Origin: Candidatus Kuenenia stuttgartensis
GTDB taxonomy: Bacteria > Planctomycetota > Planctomycetia > Isosphaerales > Isosphaeraceae
Length of the DNA stretch: 5,600 nt
Direction: 5' to 3'
Assembly (NCBI GenBank): GCA_945874095.1
Contig: CAMCFM010000328.1
Location: forward strand, 1-5,600
In this document: piece after piece, positions 1-5,600 of the stretch
Position numbering within the stretch: position 1 is the stretch's first letter
Layout of the letters: each line of letters begins with the position of its first letter
Translations under genes and position numbers: made by a program
Notes under the pieces: generated by a model
The model's database searches: none
What the model was told of the DNA's origin: nothing
Seen by the model: only the letters and a program-made list of their open reading frames with translations

Positions 1-588
1 GGCGAGATGACCCTTGGCTCGAAAGTGTTTGAGACTTACTTTGCCCAGCACCGGGTGGAGGCCCTGAACATGAAATCGACTGTTCTGGAGAGCATCCGTG
101 AGGTGCATCCAGGAGCCAGCGAAGGACTCCTGCGAAATACTCTTGGAGCGTTCCTTTTCAGCGGTGAAGCGGTCGATAAATCGGTTTCGAATCTCTCAGG
201 TGGTGAGAAAACCCGACTCTGTCTGGCCAGAATTCTGACCGTCACACACAACTTCATCATGATGGACGAACCGACAAACCACCTGGATATCGCCAGCCGC
301 GATATTCTTGAAGAAGCCCTGAACAACTTCGAAGGCACCCTCTGCTTCATCTCGCACGACGAACACTTTATCAGAGCCGTGGCCAACAAAGTGATCGAGG
401 TCGATAACGGCAAGCTGACAGTCTATCCATGTCGTTACGATGACTATCTTTACATGAAGTCAAAAGGCAAGGCGGAAGACAATCCGTTCGCAGTCCTGAC
501 CCGTGGCCTGAAGTTTGAGAAAAAAGATAAGGGCGAGAGTAAGGCCTCTCCCGGTAGCACCGGCAAGCGGTCATCAACGGTGGCCTGA
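1..588 (+). CDS. ABC-F family ATP-binding protein, C-terminal part (5' end outside window)
   Basis: The reading frame is open from base 1 and stops at TGA 586-588. The ATG at 7 is an internal Met, not a start. What is seen is most of the second nucleotide-binding domain: an entry strand ending in YFAQH (the usual ABC-F 'GYFAQ' region), the signature LSGGEK (193-210), Walker B with D-loop FIMMDEPTNHLD (253-288) and the H-switch His in ISHDE (355-357). DEPTNHLD together with ISHDEHFI is typical of ABC-F proteins (EttA/Uup/YheS/Vga-like). These are soluble twin-ATPase proteins without membrane segments that act on the ribosome. After the ATPase core there is a charged tail of about 45 residues rich in Lys, Gly and Ser. 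It is too short for the long coiled coil of Uup. The exact subfamily, and whether the role is translational or resistance, cannot be decided without the N-terminal half and linker. Confidence 0.93.
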   Translation, partial: GEMTLGSKVFETYFAQHRVEALNMKSTVLESIREVHPGASEGLLRNTLGAFLFSGEAVDKSVSNLSGGEKTRLCLARILTVTHNFIMMDEPTNHLDIASRDILEEALNNFEGTLCFISHDEHFIRAVANKVIEVDNGKLTVYPCRYDDYLYMKSKGKAEDNPFAVLTRGLKFEKKDKGESKASPGSTGKRSSTVA

Positions 589-605
589 GTGACGTGATGG
601 TCGTT

Positions 606-649
606 GTGGAACCCTGACTCGCATAGAGGGTTAGGGTTGGCCACGTTTT
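606..649 (+). terminator. probable intrinsic terminator after the ABC-F gene
   Basis: Eighteen bases after the stop codon, GTGG AACCCT (606-615) can pair with AGGGTT (633-638) and CCAC (641-644), leaving a two-base GG bulge. A short T tract (646-649) follows directly. A second AGGGTT at 627-632 offers an alternative inner pairing. A further perfect hairpin, GGCTCC AGA GGAGCC (651-665), lies just beyond and may add to the stop. The T tract is short, so this is a reasonable but not certain terminator. Confidence 0.45.
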
Positions 650-762
650 GGGCTCCAGAGGAGCCACCTGTTAATAGACATGTCCCATGGACATCAAAGC
701 AGCGTTATGTTTTCGGCTCCTGACTAACTTCCTATTAATATGCATGTCCTCTGGACATCAAA
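645..762. repeat. degenerate 64-bp tandem duplication
   Basis: Bases 645-698 align without gaps to 709-762 at 42 of 54 positions, an exact offset of 64 bases. Both units start GTTTT(G/C)GGCTCC, share TTAATA in the middle and end in GGACATCAAA. Similarity fades after 698/762. This is an old tandem duplication in the intergenic space between the ABC-F gene and the unknown coiled-coil gene. Unit 1 also holds the GGCTCC/GGAGCC hairpin (651-665), which unit 2 has lost. The duplication overlaps the T tract of the terminator. Confidence 0.8.
680..758. promoter_or_regulatory. pair of identical-arm palindromes, ATGTCC-N3-GGACAT
   Basis: Each 64-bp unit carries a 6-bp inverted repeat with a 3-base centre: 680-694 (centre CAT) and 744-758 (centre TCT). 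The arms are identical in both units, while the centre and the two bases before the left arm have changed. That pattern fits selection on the arms, as in a paired protein-binding site about six helical turns apart or a small RNA hairpin, but two copies cannot prove it. The sites lie about 190-270 bases upstream of the start of the following gene. No regulator is identified. Confidence 0.4.
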
Positions 763-878
763 ACTAATCAAAAAAAACTCCACGTTTCAGGCGATATCAG
801 AAACAATTCCGCCAATACCACTTGTAACACATACATTTCCACGTTTTTTCTGATTTCGATACAACACTTCATTCCCTT

Positions 879-919
879 ATACGAGATATACTATAGACCG
901 ATACGGGATCGTCTCGTAT
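879..919 (+). promoter_or_regulatory. candidate promoter -10 with three operator-like half-sites
   Basis: A good -10 match, TATACT, lies at 887-892; no convincing -35 hexamer lies at the right distance before it. Around it are three related 8-bp elements: ATACGAGA (879-886), ATACGGGA (901-908, one difference, same orientation, 22 bases on) and TCTCGTAT (912-919), the exact reverse complement of the first. 901-919 alone is a compact hairpin (8 pairs with one G-U, loop TCG). The arrangement resembles an operator over the -10 or a 5'-leader with two competing stems. It sits about 30-70 bases before the next gene, so it probably concerns that gene. Confidence 0.35.
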
Positions 920-945
920 GGAAGCCGCTTAATTAAACATTGCTG

Positions 946-2244
946 ATGGAAGAACGATCACCTCGAATGAACACCACATCTGCCGGAAACGCTGTCATAC
1001 ATGGCCTTTCTGGGCTCCGACACATGCCAAAGGGCCGCGAGGCTGAACTTGGGTCGATTGAACGCGAACTGATCGAAAGCCGCCTGCCGGAAACTCCTGA
1101 GCAACTTGAGATCGTCCGTGAACTTGCGTTCGCCATGTGGCAAAGGGGCGAACACGAACGGGTCATGTACCACCAGGCAGAAAAACTTGCCCTTAAAGCC
1201 GGCGACCTGTTTGACCAGAAGGCTCTTGAAGACTATCAAAACCTCCGCGAGCTTTGGTTCGATCAACCTTTGGATCATACAAAAGCCATGGCTAAGTCCA
1301 AGCTGGGAGTCGAGTATTTTGTCGAGAGCTGGAACATGATCAGCCAAAGCCTCAAGGATGGATTCGGCATCACTTTACCCATGGCTTACAGAGCGATCAA
1401 AACCGAAGGATGCTCGATATCCCCACTGATGATTTCCGGAGATGGGATCTGGATCTTGACCAGAGCCGTGGCACACAATTCAGAACTCAAAAGTATTGCC
1501 GAAGAATGGCTTGATCTGAAAGATCTTAGACAAAGCCATGACGCCGTGAGCCGCGTAAACGAAATACTCAGAAAAATCCCGAAAGCACAGGATGCACACC
1601 AGGATTTGCAAGAACGGGCCACTTCCAGGATCAAACACTGGTCAGAATTGCATCAAAAATTATCCGTTCAATACGATCAGGAGCGTCAGGATTATATTGA
1701 CCAATATTCTGTGAATGTGATGTCCAGCGAAGAATTTGAAAAGCAGCTTCATCGCATGCATCGATACCGGGTATTTACAGAAAACCGCATTAAAGAACTC
1801 AATCGACGGCTGGCGAATATCAAGTCAGATATGCTTAAAAAAGAGCGTCTGGCGGATGAAAAAGAGTTTCGAAGGCAAAACCATGAAATTGCTGTGGCGC
1901 AAATGCAACGCAATCAATTCGAGCAGCTGATAGAATATCGAAACCATCTTGAAAACGACCGAAAACCTGCGAACCTGGAACCGCCCAGGAATGTGGTATT
2001 GACGTCTGAAGACATCGAGAAAATTCCACCTGACTGGCAGAATCACACGGCCATTCTCCCGAACGCAATCCCAAACGCCGATCTTTTTAGCCTTTGGTCG
2101 AACGAACAGTTGATCGAATCCAGTCAGATGATCGAATATCTGATGCAACAACCGACCACAAACAAGCACTGGATTGAGCAGATCATCGCTTGTCAGGAAT
2201 ATGAATTGCAAATTCGTTCATTGACGGTACGCAATCGCGAATAA
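946..2244 (+). CDS. hypothetical protein, coiled-coil rich, with N-terminal 'HGL' motif
   Basis: About 432 codons, function not recognised. An in-frame TAA at 934-936 limits the start to TTG 940, ATG 946 or ATG 967. I chose 946, but 967 is nearly as likely because GGAAGA (948-953) lies some 13 bases before it. The first 75 residues contain GNAVIHGLSG, then ELIESRLPETPEQLEIVRELAFAMW with charged residues after. This resembles, by eye only, the 'NALKHGL...' proteins common in planctomycetes and acidobacteria, whose role is unknown; the usual 'NRANARLSTGPRT' lead-in is missing. Residues of about 235-340 are Glu/Gln/Arg/Lys-rich with heptad-like spacing and look like a long coiled coil. No signal peptide, membrane segment or catalytic motif is visible, so it is probably cytoplasmic. 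The gene is visibly more A/T-rich than the M28 gene downstream, which could mean transfer or relaxed selection. Confidence 0.75.
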   Translation: MEERSPRMNTTSAGNAVIHGLSGLRHMPKGREAELGSIERELIESRLPETPEQLEIVRELAFAMWQRGEHERVMYHQAEKLALKAGDLFDQKALEDYQNLRELWFDQPLDHTKAMAKSKLGVEYFVESWNMISQSLKDGFGITLPMAYRAIKTEGCSISPLMISGDGIWILTRAVAHNSELKSIAEEWLDLKDLRQSHDAVSRVNEILRKIPKAQDAHQDLQERATSRIKHWSELHQKLSVQYDQERQDYIDQYSVNVMSSEEFEKQLHRMHRYRVFTENRIKELNRRLANIKSDMLKKERLADEKEFRRQNHEIAVAQMQRNQFEQLIEYRNHLENDRKPANLEPPRNVVLTSEDIEKIPPDWQNHTAILPNAIPNADLFSLWSNEQLIESSQMIEYLMQQPTTNKHWIEQIIACQEYELQIRSLTVRNRE

Positions 2245-2434
2245 AAGTCTTCATGGGAGTCGTACTTTGACAATCCGGTTGTATTATTGTGGGTTGATTC
2301 CTACGAGACAAGGAAAATATGGTTCTGGCGTTCTAAGATGGCATGTGTTGATTTAGGTGGTAGGGTATTTATGGCGTTTTGTTGCCTGTCTGGGTAAACA
2401 CGTCGGAATAGACCAAAAATAAATTCCGGGTTTT
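2245..2434. other. intergenic stretch without recognisable features
   Basis: About 190 bases between the stop of the coiled-coil gene and the repeat region. It is T/G-rich, with no open frame of useful length, no strong hairpin with a T tract and no clear promoter. No terminator for the upstream gene can be named here; the large inverted repeat at 2468-2538 is the first strong structure a transcript would meet. Confidence 0.5.
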
Positions 2435-2467
2435 AAATCCAACTAACCGGGGATGGAGTGCATCTTT

Positions 2468-2538
2468 CTAGCCGGTCTTGGCGATAGCCCCGGTTACGCA
2501 GATCAAAACCAACCGGGGCTAGCGCCAAGACCGGCTAG
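2468..2538. repeat. 28-bp near-perfect inverted repeat (large hairpin or cruciform)
   Basis: The left arm 2468-2495 (CTAGCCGGTC...CCCCGGTT) is the reverse complement of the right arm 2511-2538 (AACCGGGG...GACCGGCTAG) at 27 of 28 positions; the single mismatch is T2484 region versus its partner in the arm centre. The loop is 15 bases. The right arm is the core of the first unit of the 75-bp array, so the left arm is a reversed copy of that core. In RNA this would be a very stable stem and could end transcription of the upstream gene, although no T tract follows. The left arm could also pair with units two and three, with one extra mismatch. Confidence 0.9.
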
Positions 2539-2745
2539 GTCAATCCATAACTGCTTGAATAGAGACGATTACGCACTTCAAATCCAACCGGGGCTAGCGC
2601 CAAGGCCGGCTAGGTAAATCCAAAACCGTTTGTATGGAGACGATTACGCACTTCAAATCCAACCGGGGCTAGCGCCAAGGCCGGCTAGGTAAATCCAAAA
2701 CCGTTTGAATAGAAAAGGTTACGCACTTCAGAACCAACTGGGGAT
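2492..2745. repeat. 75-bp tandem repeat array, about 3.4 units
   Basis: The anchor AACCGGGG recurs at 2511, 2586 and 2661, and as AACTGGGG at 2736, exactly 75 bases apart each time. Adjacent full units differ at about 7 of 75 positions. Each unit has a C/G-rich core (AACCGGGGCTAGCGCCAAGG then CCGGCTAGG) and an A/T-richer tail ending TTACGCACTTCAAATCC or similar. The tail pattern already appears at 2492-2510 and the last unit breaks off after GGGG at 2743. The core contains the palindrome GCTAGC and CTAGC/GCTAG arms, giving a REP-like character. The conserved parts are continuous, with no alternating unique spacers, so this is not a CRISPR array. It lies wholly in the space before the M28 gene. 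Confidence 0.93.
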
Positions 2746-3013
2746 TGTCTCAATCTTTCTCGCTGATCTCGATCGGGTCCGAAGAAATACATTTTTCCAT
2801 GCCAGACTTATTGGGTATGCGGGTGGGATTCATCCCACCCTACACATGCATCGCAACCTGTTTAATTCAAACATGTTATACGATTATTACGAAACAGAAT
2901 TGGTGCTGTCCAGGGAAATCGGTTTAGATTTAGACATGAGGAGACGCATGACTAAAGCCTCAAGAATCCGTCAGGATTTCTATGAAATTCTGATGAAGTT
3001 TCCCGTCCGATGA
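2705..3013 (+). CDS. doubtful ORF, 102 codons, starting inside the repeat array
   Basis: An open frame from TTG 2705 to TGA 3011-3013. The first dozen codons are array sequence and the next part contains the hairpin at 2821-2840. There is no clear ribosome binding site before TTG 2705. A later in-frame ATG at 2846 would leave 56 codons, ending in a basic stretch (DMRRRMTKASRIRQDFYEIL). I recognise no family, signal peptide or membrane segment. It is most likely a chance ORF or a remnant of a gene broken by the repeats; only the 3' half has a plausible protein-like composition. Confidence 0.18.
   Translation: MNRKGYALQNQLGIVSIFLADLDRVRRNTFFHARLIGYAGGIHPTLHMHRNLFNSNMLYDYYETELVLSREIGLDLDMRRRMTKASRIRQDFYEILMKFPVR
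2821..2840. repeat. perfect short hairpin, GGGTGGGA-TTCA-TCCCACCC
   Basis: An 8-bp perfect stem with a four-base TTCA loop, flanked by ATGC (2817-2820) and GCAT (2848-2851), which could extend the structure across an internal bulge. Compact G-rich palindromes of this kind are often dispersed genomic repeats. There is no T tract after it, so a role as terminator is not supported. It lies between the 75-bp array and the M28 gene. Confidence 0.65.
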
Positions 3014-3109
3014 GTTATCGTAAATGCCTGACTGCCAGCACACTCAGGGATAATCCGCTCTCGACTCGACATCCACTGCAACGACGACGCTTGGAGTTCT
3101 TCAACTGCT
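3014..3109 (+). promoter_or_regulatory. leader of the M28 peptidase gene with weak ribosome binding site
   Basis: Only GGAG (3093-3096) resembles a Shine-Dalgarno sequence, and it stands 13 bases before ATG 3110, further than usual. No upstream in-frame start offers a better site, and the signal peptide begins directly at this ATG, which supports the start. I see no convincing -35/-10 pair in this stretch. Confidence 0.3.
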
Positions 3110-5014
3110 ATGAGTTTTCAGCCATCATTCCGTAAATGGTGTGTTCTGCTTGGCTTATCAGCCTCAGTCACATGCCTCGGCCTGACACACGCCCATCAGC
3201 CACCAGCCACAAAAGATCAGCCTAAGTCTGAGTCCAAAACCGAGACTCCAAAGGCCAAGGCGACCGACGATATCACCTCAAAAATCCGTGAAGAAGGCTT
3301 GAACAAGTCGCAGGTCATGAAGACCGTTCTTTATATGACGGAAGTGATTGGCCCTCGACTGACCAATTCCCCAGGCCTCAAACGCTCTAACGAGTGGACC
3401 GCCAAAACCCTGACTGGATTTGGTCTCGAAAATGCCAAGCTCGAAGCCTGGGGGCCGTTCGGAACCGGCTGGACCCTGAAGCGATTCTCAGCTCAGGTAA
3501 CCGACCCGCTTTGTATCCCCTTGATCGGTATTCCCAAAGCCTGGTCACCAAGCACCGAAGGCGTCGCCAAAGGCGATGTGGTTCACCTGGATGCCACCGA
3601 TGAAAAGGGCCTCGAAAAATTCAAGGGCAAGCTCAAAGGCTCTATCGTTCTGATCGGTAATCCTCGAGAAGTCAAAGCCCTCTTTGAGGCTCCTGGCAAG
3701 CGTCATACCGATAAAGAGCTGTTGGCCATGGCCAATGCTCCTGAACCTGTTCAGGGCGGTGGTCGAAGCGGCCCACAAGGCAAAGCAGCCACGAAAAAGG
3801 CTGAAGAGTCGAAGAAATCCGCTGAGCCAGCGAAGACCAAGGACGCTGACACCCGTGCCGCCGATGTCGTGGCCCGAGCCCGGGCAGGGATGTCATTTCC
3901 AAGCCGTCGCCTTCAATTCCTGCTGGATGAAGGTGCCGCCGTCATGCTCGAGACCAGTTTCAAAGGCGATGGTGGAACCTTATTTGTGCAATCCGCAAGT
4001 GTTCCGCAACCCGCTCCGGCACCTGGCTCAGAAGCTCCCGCCGGTGGTCGTGGAATGGGACCTCGGGTGAATGCATATGATAAAAATACCCCTAAAACGA
4101 TCCCCCAAGTGGTGATCACAGTCGAGCATTTCAACCGTCTCGTACACATGCTGAAGGCTGGCGAGAAGCTCAAGGCTGAGATTGAAATTGCAGCTGAACT
4201 TCAAAAAGACGATCTCATGGGATACAACACGGTCGCGGAAATTCCGGGATCAGACCTCAAAGATGAAATCGTCATGCTTGGCGGCCACATGGATAGCTGG
4301 CACGGCGGCACAGGGGCTACCGATAACGCCGCTGGTTGTGCTGTGGGGATGGAAGCTGTTCGGATCATCAAGGCCCTTGGCCTGAAGCCTCGCCGGACGA
4401 TCCGTATCGCTCTCTGGACTGGCGAAGAGCAGGGCCTTTTAGGCTCCAGAGCCTATGTTGGCCAGCAGTTCGGGAGCATACAAGGGGCTGGATCAGGCAT
4501 GGATGGGATGTTCGCATCGTCCATGAATCCGACGGCTCCGATCATAAAAAAACCAGCCTACGACAAGTTCCAGGCCTATTTCAACCTGGACAACGGGACA
4601 GGCAAGATTCGTGGAGTCCACCTGCAAGGCAACGAGGCTGCCAGACCTCTATTCCGCAAATGGCTTCAACCGTTTGTTGATCTCGAAGCCACCACAATTA
4701 CGGCGAATAATACAGGTGGGACCGATCACCAGTCTTACGACGCAATTGGCCTTCCTGGATTTCAATTCATTCAAGATGAAATTGAATATGACGAGCGCAC
4801 GCACCACTCCAATATGGACGTCTACGACCGGCTTCAGGCAGACGACCTGAAACAGGCCTCGACAATCATGGCGTCGATCATTTGGAATGCCGCCAATATG
4901 GATGAACGATTCCCACGTAAGCCAATGCGTCGGCCTCTTTTGACCGAAGCTGAAGCGAAGTCGAAAAAGCCGGAAACCCCTACTGACAAAAAGGCTGAAT
5001 CCACCGACGAATAA
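3110..5014 (+). CDS. secreted M28-family zinc metallopeptidase with PA-like domain
   Basis: A complete 634-residue protein. Residues 1-28 form a Sec signal peptide (basic FRK at 7-9, hydrophobic core 10-26, cleavage likely after THA28), so it acts in the periplasm or outside. A Lys/Thr/Pro-rich linker follows. Residues about 120-365 look like a PA domain (GDVVHLDATDEKG, KGSIVLIG around 177-183), interrupted by two low-complexity inserts: Lys/Ala-rich at about 212-252 and Pro/Gly-rich at 300-318. The catalytic domain (about 372-600) shows the di-zinc set of family M28: H393 in GGHMDSW, bridging D405 in GATDNAAG, general base E439 and ligand E440 in TGEEQG, D494 in NLDNG, H566 in HHSNMD. The expected reaction is removal of N-terminal amino acids from peptides (aminopeptidase); glutamate-carboxypeptidase or glutaminyl-cyclase-like activity of other M28 members cannot be excluded. 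The tail (613-634) is charged and probably disordered. The gene stands alone between the repeat region and a terminator. Confidence 0.93.
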   Translation: MSFQPSFRKWCVLLGLSASVTCLGLTHAHQPPATKDQPKSESKTETPKAKATDDITSKIREEGLNKSQVMKTVLYMTEVIGPRLTNSPGLKRSNEWTAKTLTGFGLENAKLEAWGPFGTGWTLKRFSAQVTDPLCIPLIGIPKAWSPSTEGVAKGDVVHLDATDEKGLEKFKGKLKGSIVLIGNPREVKALFEAPGKRHTDKELLAMANAPEPVQGGGRSGPQGKAATKKAEESKKSAEPAKTKDADTRAADVVARARAGMSFPSRRLQFLLDEGAAVMLETSFKGDGGTLFVQSASVPQPAPAPGSEAPAGGRGMGPRVNAYDKNTPKTIPQVVITVEHFNRLVHMLKAGEKLKAEIEIAAELQKDDLMGYNTVAEIPGSDLKDEIVMLGGHMDSWHGGTGATDNAAGCAVGMEAVRIIKALGLKPRRTIRIALWTGEEQGLLGSRAYVGQQFGSIQGAGSGMDGMFASSMNPTAPIIKKPAYDKFQAYFNLDNGTGKIRGVHLQGNEAARPLFRKWLQPFVDLEATTITANNTGGTDHQSYDAIGLPGFQFIQDEIEYDERTHHSNMDVYDRLQADDLKQASTIMASIIWNAANMDERFPRKPMRRPLLTEAEAKSKKPETPTDKKAESTDE

Positions 5015-5038
5015 GCTGGGGATCGGTTTCAGAATCAT

Positions 5039-5082
5039 CAGCCCTCTGCTAATCTTGGTAAATCCGGGTTAGCAGTGGGCTG
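5039..5082 (+). terminator. hairpin terminator after the M28 gene
   Basis: Twenty-four bases after the stop, CAGCCCTCTGCTAA (5039-5052) pairs with TTAGCAGTGGGCTG (5069-5082) at 13 of 14 positions, with a T-T mismatch and a 16-base loop. The following bases (TATTATTGATTCATTT) are T-rich but not a pure run. The position and stem strength make a transcription end likely. The remaining space up to 5267 holds no other structure I can support. Confidence 0.65.
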
Positions 5083-5255
5083 TATTATTGATTCATTTCT
5101 GGTTTGGAGTACAAGATTAATTAGATGGGACTATGGCGATCGGGTGAACATTGGCTGAGTCAGTGCCCAACTAAATGTCACAAAAGATTTGATCGGTTCG
5201 CCATCAAGAAGCTCATATCAATCCCCTGTCAACTACACATCCCGCACTCTGCATC

Positions 5256-5259
5256 AAGG
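5256..5259 (+). promoter_or_regulatory. ribosome binding site, AAGG
   Basis: AAGG ends eight bases before ATG 5268, a normal distance. It fixes this ATG as the start of the DUF1559-type gene, in agreement with the position of the prepilin motif at residues 9-14. Confidence 0.5.
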
Positions 5260-5267
5260 CTATCTTA

Positions 5268-5600
5268 ATGCATCATAGAATTCGTCAACGCGCTTTTACA
5301 CTGATTGAGCTTCTGGTGGTCATCGCAATTATCGCCGTACTGATCTCTCTGCTATTACCAGCTGTCCAAAGTGCCCGCGAAGCCGCCAGGCGAGCCCAAT
5401 GCGTGAATAATCTCAAGCAGATGGGACTTGCCCTCCACAATTACGAGAGTACGGTCAAGGCCTATCCCATGGCCTGCGCCCTTAAAATTGGCATGATCGA
5501 CGAAACATTCTCGGTTCACGCCCGTATTTTAACGTACATGGAGCAAGCGAATCTTGCAAACCAGATCAATTACAGCGTCAACTGGTCGATTCAAACAACG
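5268..5600 (+). CDS. DUF1559 pseudopilin-like protein, N-terminal part (3' end outside window)
   Basis: The first 111 codons are open to the window edge. A short basic leader (MHHRIRQRA) precedes the type IV prepilin motif: A9 at -1, F10 at +1 and Glu at +5 (FTLIE), then a hydrophobic helix (about residues 12-32) ending in LLLPAVQSAREAARR. A prepilin peptidase would be expected to cut between A9 and F10. C-NNLKQMGLALHNYES and the YPMA segment that follow are typical of the start of DUF1559 (SBP_bac_10), a large planctomycete family of pseudopilin- or type II secretion-like surface proteins. Their individual roles are unknown. Full members are usually about 300-400 residues, so roughly two thirds is missing here. 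Its own ribosome binding site and the terminator upstream suggest separate transcription. Confidence 0.93.
   Translation, partial: MHHRIRQRAFTLIELLVVIAIIAVLISLLLPAVQSAREAARRAQCVNNLKQMGLALHNYESTVKAYPMACALKIGMIDETFSVHARILTYMEQANLANQINYSVNWSIQTT

Noticed and set aside
36..413. Antisense ORF opposite the ABC-F gene
   Set aside because: It is a shadow of a clearly coding frame with intact ABC motifs and has no recognisable protein features of its own.
641..849. CCACGTTT occurring three times (641, 780, 839)
   Set aside because: An 8-mer with irregular spacing and no shared flanks; it could be chance and has no link to a promoter I can show.
796..854. Inverted pair ATCAGAAA (796-803) and TTTCTGAT (847-854)
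   Set aside because: The loop is 43 bases and the arms are A/T-rich, so a chance match is likely.
1825..2211. Antisense ORFs opposite the coiled-coil gene
   Set aside because: They overlap a long open frame with consistent coding character and show no motif or ribosome binding site.
2492..2745. Possible CRISPR array
   Set aside because: The 75-bp units are conserved along their length and carry no unique spacers between short repeats; no cas gene is near.
3684..4070. Second-frame ORF inside the M28 gene
   Set aside because: It coincides with the low-complexity, G/C-richer part of the peptidase, where alternative frames stay open by composition.
5189..5218. Possible promoter TTGATC ... TCATAT before the DUF1559-type gene
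   Set aside because: The -10 match is poor and the spacing is not ideal; it is not distinguishable from background.

Overview
The window looks like a chromosomal segment of a planctomycete. The strongest pointer is the gene entering the right edge: a DUF1559-type protein with a pseudopilin N-terminus (FTLIELLVVIAI...) followed by LLLPAVQSAREAARR, a family present in very many copies in planctomycete genomes and also found in related PVC bacteria. A long secreted M28 peptidase with Lys/Ala/Pro-rich low-complexity inserts, weak Shine-Dalgarno signals and large intergenic spaces fit the same lineage. I cannot assign a genus.

Layout, all genes on the + strand: (1) 1-588, the C-terminal part of an ABC-F ATPase, with its 5' end outside the window, followed by a probable terminator at 606-649. 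(2) 589-945, an intergenic region holding a degenerate 64-bp tandem duplication (645-762), in which each unit carries the same small palindrome, and a candidate promoter/operator with three related 8-bp half-sites (879-919). (3) 946-2244, a coiled-coil-rich protein of unknown function that is more A/T-rich than its neighbours. (4) 2245-3109, an 865-base space dominated by a 75-bp tandem array (about 2492-2745), whose first unit forms a 28-bp inverted repeat with an upstream reversed copy, and by a separate perfect hairpin (2821-2840). One doubtful 102-codon ORF starts inside the array. (5) 3110-5014, a complete exported M28-family metallopeptidase with a PA-like domain and all expected zinc ligands, closed by a strong hairpin (5039-5082). 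(6) 5268-5600, the start of the DUF1559 pseudopilin-like gene.

The genes do not look like one operon. Gaps are about 357, 865 and 253 bases, and terminator-like hairpins follow the first and the M28 genes, so each is probably transcribed alone. I see no phage, IS, CRISPR, tRNA or rRNA gene and no convincing new multi-gene system. What is worth a second look is the non-coding DNA: the 75-bp array with its inverted arm, its similar flanks, and the duplicated palindromes and half-sites upstream of the unknown gene.
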